NCBI RefSeq assembly: GCF_002368115.1
Contig: NZ_AP018316.1
Span: 3,780,651-3,844,650 of the forward strand
Direction: 5' to 3'
Origin: Dolichospermum compactum NIES-806
GTDB taxonomy: Bacteria; Cyanobacteriota; Cyanobacteriia; Cyanobacteriales; Nostocaceae
DNA length: 64,000 nt
The translations under genes were made by a program, and so were the position numbers. Of the stretch, positions 61,873-64,000 are shown piece by piece. Each line of letters opens with the position of its first letter. Positions within the stretch are counted from its first letter, which is position 1. The notes beneath the pieces were generated by a model. That model saw nothing but the letters and a program-made list of their open reading frames with translations. It was not told the DNA's origin and made no database searches.

Positions 61873-61895
61873 TTTCATGCGAATGAGGAAATTTA
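61873..61895 (+). promoter_or_regulatory. Shared CRISPR-region motif, site c
   Basis: Reads TTTCATGCGAATGAGGAAAT plus TTA. It lies 84 bp upstream of the membrane-protein gene and 50 bp from the leader-distal end of the CRISPR array. It equals site a in 20 of 21 positions. Confidence 0.6.
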
Positions 61896-61914
61896 AAATA
61901 TCCTAAACCCAAAA

Positions 61915-61943
61915 ATCCCCGACTTCTTTAAGAAGTCGGGGAT
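61915..61943. terminator. Terminator palindrome at the array end
   Basis: ATCCCCGACTTCTT pairs with AAGAAGTCGGGGAT. It lies 2 bp from the degenerate last repeat, so it would end pre-crRNA transcribed leftwards. Confidence 0.8.
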
Positions 61944-61944
61944 C

Positions 61945-63757
61945 TCATATCTTGATTCCACTTCCTATAAAAGAAGCGATAACTTGGGAAGGACAGGAAT
62001 TTACCGCTCCTGTAGTTTCCATTAATTCCACTTCCTATAAAAGAAGCGATAAAACAAAGGACGGCACCCTGCTTGCCTACAACGAGATGGTTTCCATTAA
62101 TTCCACTTCCTATAAAAGAAGCGATGAGTTCTTACTAGATAGATAGAGTAAACCAATTGGTCGTTTCCATTAATTCCACTTCCTATAAAAGAAGCGATTT
62201 GGTGCCGTCCAAGCTACCAAGGATAAGGTTAGTAGTTTCCATTAATTCCACTTCCTATAAAAGAAGCGATGTCCTGCAAAGGCTTTATCAAAAGCAAATT
62301 TTCGCAAAATTGCCCCGCCCCTGTCGCTGTACATCAGATTAAGTTTCCATTAATTCCACTTCCTATAAAAGAAGCGATTTTTTAGGGGTTGGTCACATAT
62401 CACCACCAAGCAAGCTCTTCTGTTTTTTCAAGTTTCCATTAATTCCACTTCCTATAAAAGAAGCGATATTGACTTGCAGCTATCCACTGTCTCAAGTACA
62501 GGAGAAGTGTATGTTTCCATTAATTCCACTTCCTATAAAAGAAGCGATATCAATAAATGGTCAAGGGTTTGAGATAGTAACTCAGTTTCCATTAATTCCA
62601 CTTCCTATAAAAGAAGCGATACAGCAAAACTTACCAAGCAGCCCGGTCTTGGGGTAGCGTTTCCATTAATTCCACTTCCTATAAAAGAAGCGATTAAACC
62701 ATTTGTGATTAGCTGTATACCCGTAGAGTACAGGTTTCCATTAATTCCACTTCCTATAAAAGAAGCGATTTCCCGGAGAGTTCCAATTAAAAGTCCAGAT
62801 CCAAGGGTTTCCATTAATTCCACTTCCTATAAAAGAAGCGATTACCCTAGGTACCCTTAGTAACCGCAAGGTTAAGCTTGTAATAGAGGTTTCCATTAAT
62901 TCCACTTCCTATAAAAGAAGCGATCTGAGTTACTAGATTACATGGAAATACAAGTGGAAGATATCCAGTTTCCATTAATTCCACTTCCTATAAAAGAAGC
63001 GATACCACCAACTCCTAATGAATATTGGTAAATTGCTAAACTTCTGTTTCCATTAATTCCACTTCCTATAAAAGAAGCGATCTGAATACAGTTTCTCAAG
63101 AATGTGTTAAACACATTGTTTCCATTAATTCCACTTCCTATAAAAGAAGCGATGCAGTCCGTACTGCTGCTGACAGAAGGTCTGACCAGCTTGCTGCGTT
63201 TCCATTAATTCCACTTCCTATAAAAGAAGCGATTGTTCAACTAGGAATGTCGCTGGTCTTTGAGGCTAGTTTCCATTAATTCCACTTCCTATAAAAGAAG
63301 CGATTGTGCTACGAGCACACTGTTGTCACCAGTTTTCCTTGGCAGGATGAGTTTCCATTAATTCCACTTCCTATAAAAGAAGCGATTAGATAGCTGGGAT
63401 GAAACAAAAAGATACTCGTTTCCATTAATTCCACTTCCTATAAAAGAAGCGATTTTAAAATTCAAAGGACACGAAGTTGAAGTTGAGACCTACGAAGTTT
63501 CCATTAATTCCACTTCCTATAAAAGAAGCGATACGAGACTGAGAAAAGGATGAATCTTGAGACCCAATATTGGGCTGTTTCCATTAATTCCACTTCCTAT
63601 AAAAGAAGCGATTTGACGGCAACCCCGGACGATATTTCGAGGTCTACGTTTCCATTAATTCCACTTCCTATAAAAGAAGCGATGCTCCTGGAGAGGTAGG
63701 GAGAAGCCCCCAAGCTTAACTGTTTCCATTAATTCCACTTCCTATAAAAGAAGCGAT
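61945..63757 (-). CRISPR. CRISPR array, 24 repeats and 23 spacers
   Basis: The 36-bp repeat begins GTTTCCATTAATTCC and ends TATAAAAGAAGCGAT on the plus strand. Repeats 2-24 are identical as far as read; repeat 1 (61945-61980) is degenerate in its first 10-12 bp. Repeat starts include 62015, 62090, 62163, 62235, 62343, 62432, 62513, 62585 and, last, 63722. Spacers run 31-46 nt except for two of 53 and 72 nt. Read on the minus strand the repeat ends in ATGGAAAC, like a type III 8-nt crRNA tag, and the degenerate repeat is then leader-distal. Both point to leftward transcription. Reading frames within the array are not genes. Confidence 0.97.
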
Positions 63758-63764
63758 ACCCGTC

Positions 63765-63794
63765 ATTATAAACCCATACAGTGCCTAATGTCTA
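63765..63794 (-). promoter_or_regulatory. Probable pre-crRNA promoter in the leader
   Basis: On the minus strand TAGACA (63794-63789) and TATAAT (63770-63765) are 18 bp apart, near the sigma-70 consensus. Transcription would start at about 63758, at the first repeat. Confidence 0.6.
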
Positions 63795-63960
63795 GATGCC
63801 ATTTGCGACGGGGTATCAATTAGGGGCTGCTTTTAGAAAATAAACAAGCAATCAAAACCCCTGAAACCCTTATACAGAAAGACATCGGCCGGGTAAACGG
63901 AAACATCAGCATTTCCGCCATTGACCTGACCCCGCCGCCAACAAATCATCACCAATAAAT

Positions 63961-63983
63961 AAATTCGTCATTCGCATGAAATC
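63961..63983 (-). promoter_or_regulatory. Shared CRISPR-region motif, site d
   Basis: On the minus strand it reads GATTTCATGCGAATGACGAA plus TTT. It differs from site c by one substitution and one base gap in the core. It lies about 200 bp upstream of the predicted array promoter. Confidence 0.6.
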
Positions 63984-64000
63984 ACTTGTATAAATTTTCT

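Larger units (their letters stand above)
63758..64000 (-). other. CRISPR leader and window end
   Basis: 243 bp to the right edge. It holds the promoter above and motif site d. It carries no coding frame that I trust; cas1, cas2 or cas6 may lie beyond the edge. Confidence 0.55.

Noticed and set aside
61952..62823. Reading frames with repeated SINSTSYKRSD or PLIPLPIKEAI peptides
   Set aside because: They are translations of the CRISPR repeat and spacers, not proteins.
63758..64000. Partial cas gene at the right edge
   Set aside because: Neither strand gives a convincing cas1, cas2 or cas6 peptide; the AT-rich stretch with a promoter fits a leader.

Overview
The window is chromosomal DNA from a filamentous cyanobacterium, most likely of the order Nostocales. 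The evidence is photosynthesis genes (nblA, psbV, ccsB, the DUF1995/LPA3-like gene), the cyanobacterial pipX-pipY-sepF-proC block, a cyAbrB regulator, many HIP1 octamers (GCGATCGC), low GC, and the heptanucleotide-type tandem repeats and hairpin elements typical of Nostocales. Genus cannot be fixed from the sequence alone.

Layout. Positions 1-47000 are mostly housekeeping genes: the start of a restriction-modification gene, an ABC1-type kinase, a PP2C phosphatase, nblA, anmK, the kdpABC potassium pump, dnaN, psbV, an acyltransferase, a damaged devBCA-type exporter, a CLC protein, a glycosyltransferase, a recombinase-like protein with a degenerate catalytic domain, an MFS carrier, accD, leuB, an M20 amidohydrolase, ccsB, sdhB, cyAbrB, hslO, and proC/sepF/pipY/pipX. 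The spaces between them are rich in repeats: a 70-bp tandem array before dnaN, a hairpin element of about 195 bp, a pair of 135-bp inverted-repeat elements at 18.4 and 43.8 kb, a perfect 34-bp palindrome centred on HIP1, and several gene remnants.

From 47 kb to the end is a type III-B CRISPR-Cas region. A compact minus-strand operon (55080 to 48077) encodes Cas10/Cmr2 without an HD domain, Cmr3, Cmr4, Cmr5, a double-RAMP protein that looks like fused Cmr6 and Cmr1, and a Csm6-like CARF-HEPN ribonuclease. Upstream lie an orphan second Cmr3, a RelE/Phd-type toxin-antitoxin pair, and a P-loop kinase-WYL fusion protein. A stretch of dead mobile elements (TnpB and RAYT remnants), a YidD-like/membrane-protein pair and a 24-repeat CRISPR array follow; the array is probably transcribed leftwards from a promoter at about 63.77 kb. 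No cas1, cas2 or cas6 is visible.

The most interesting new signal is a motif of about 21 bp (TCATGCGAAYGAGGAAATT and variants) found four times, at 55425, 57724, 61873 and 63961, always next to CRISPR-linked units and alternating in orientation. It could be an operator for the WYL protein, or the inverted boundary of two movable modules. The effector also looks signalling-only: it has no HD nuclease, Cmr4 appears to have Asn in place of the catalytic Asp, but the GGDD cyclase and the HEPN nuclease motif are intact.
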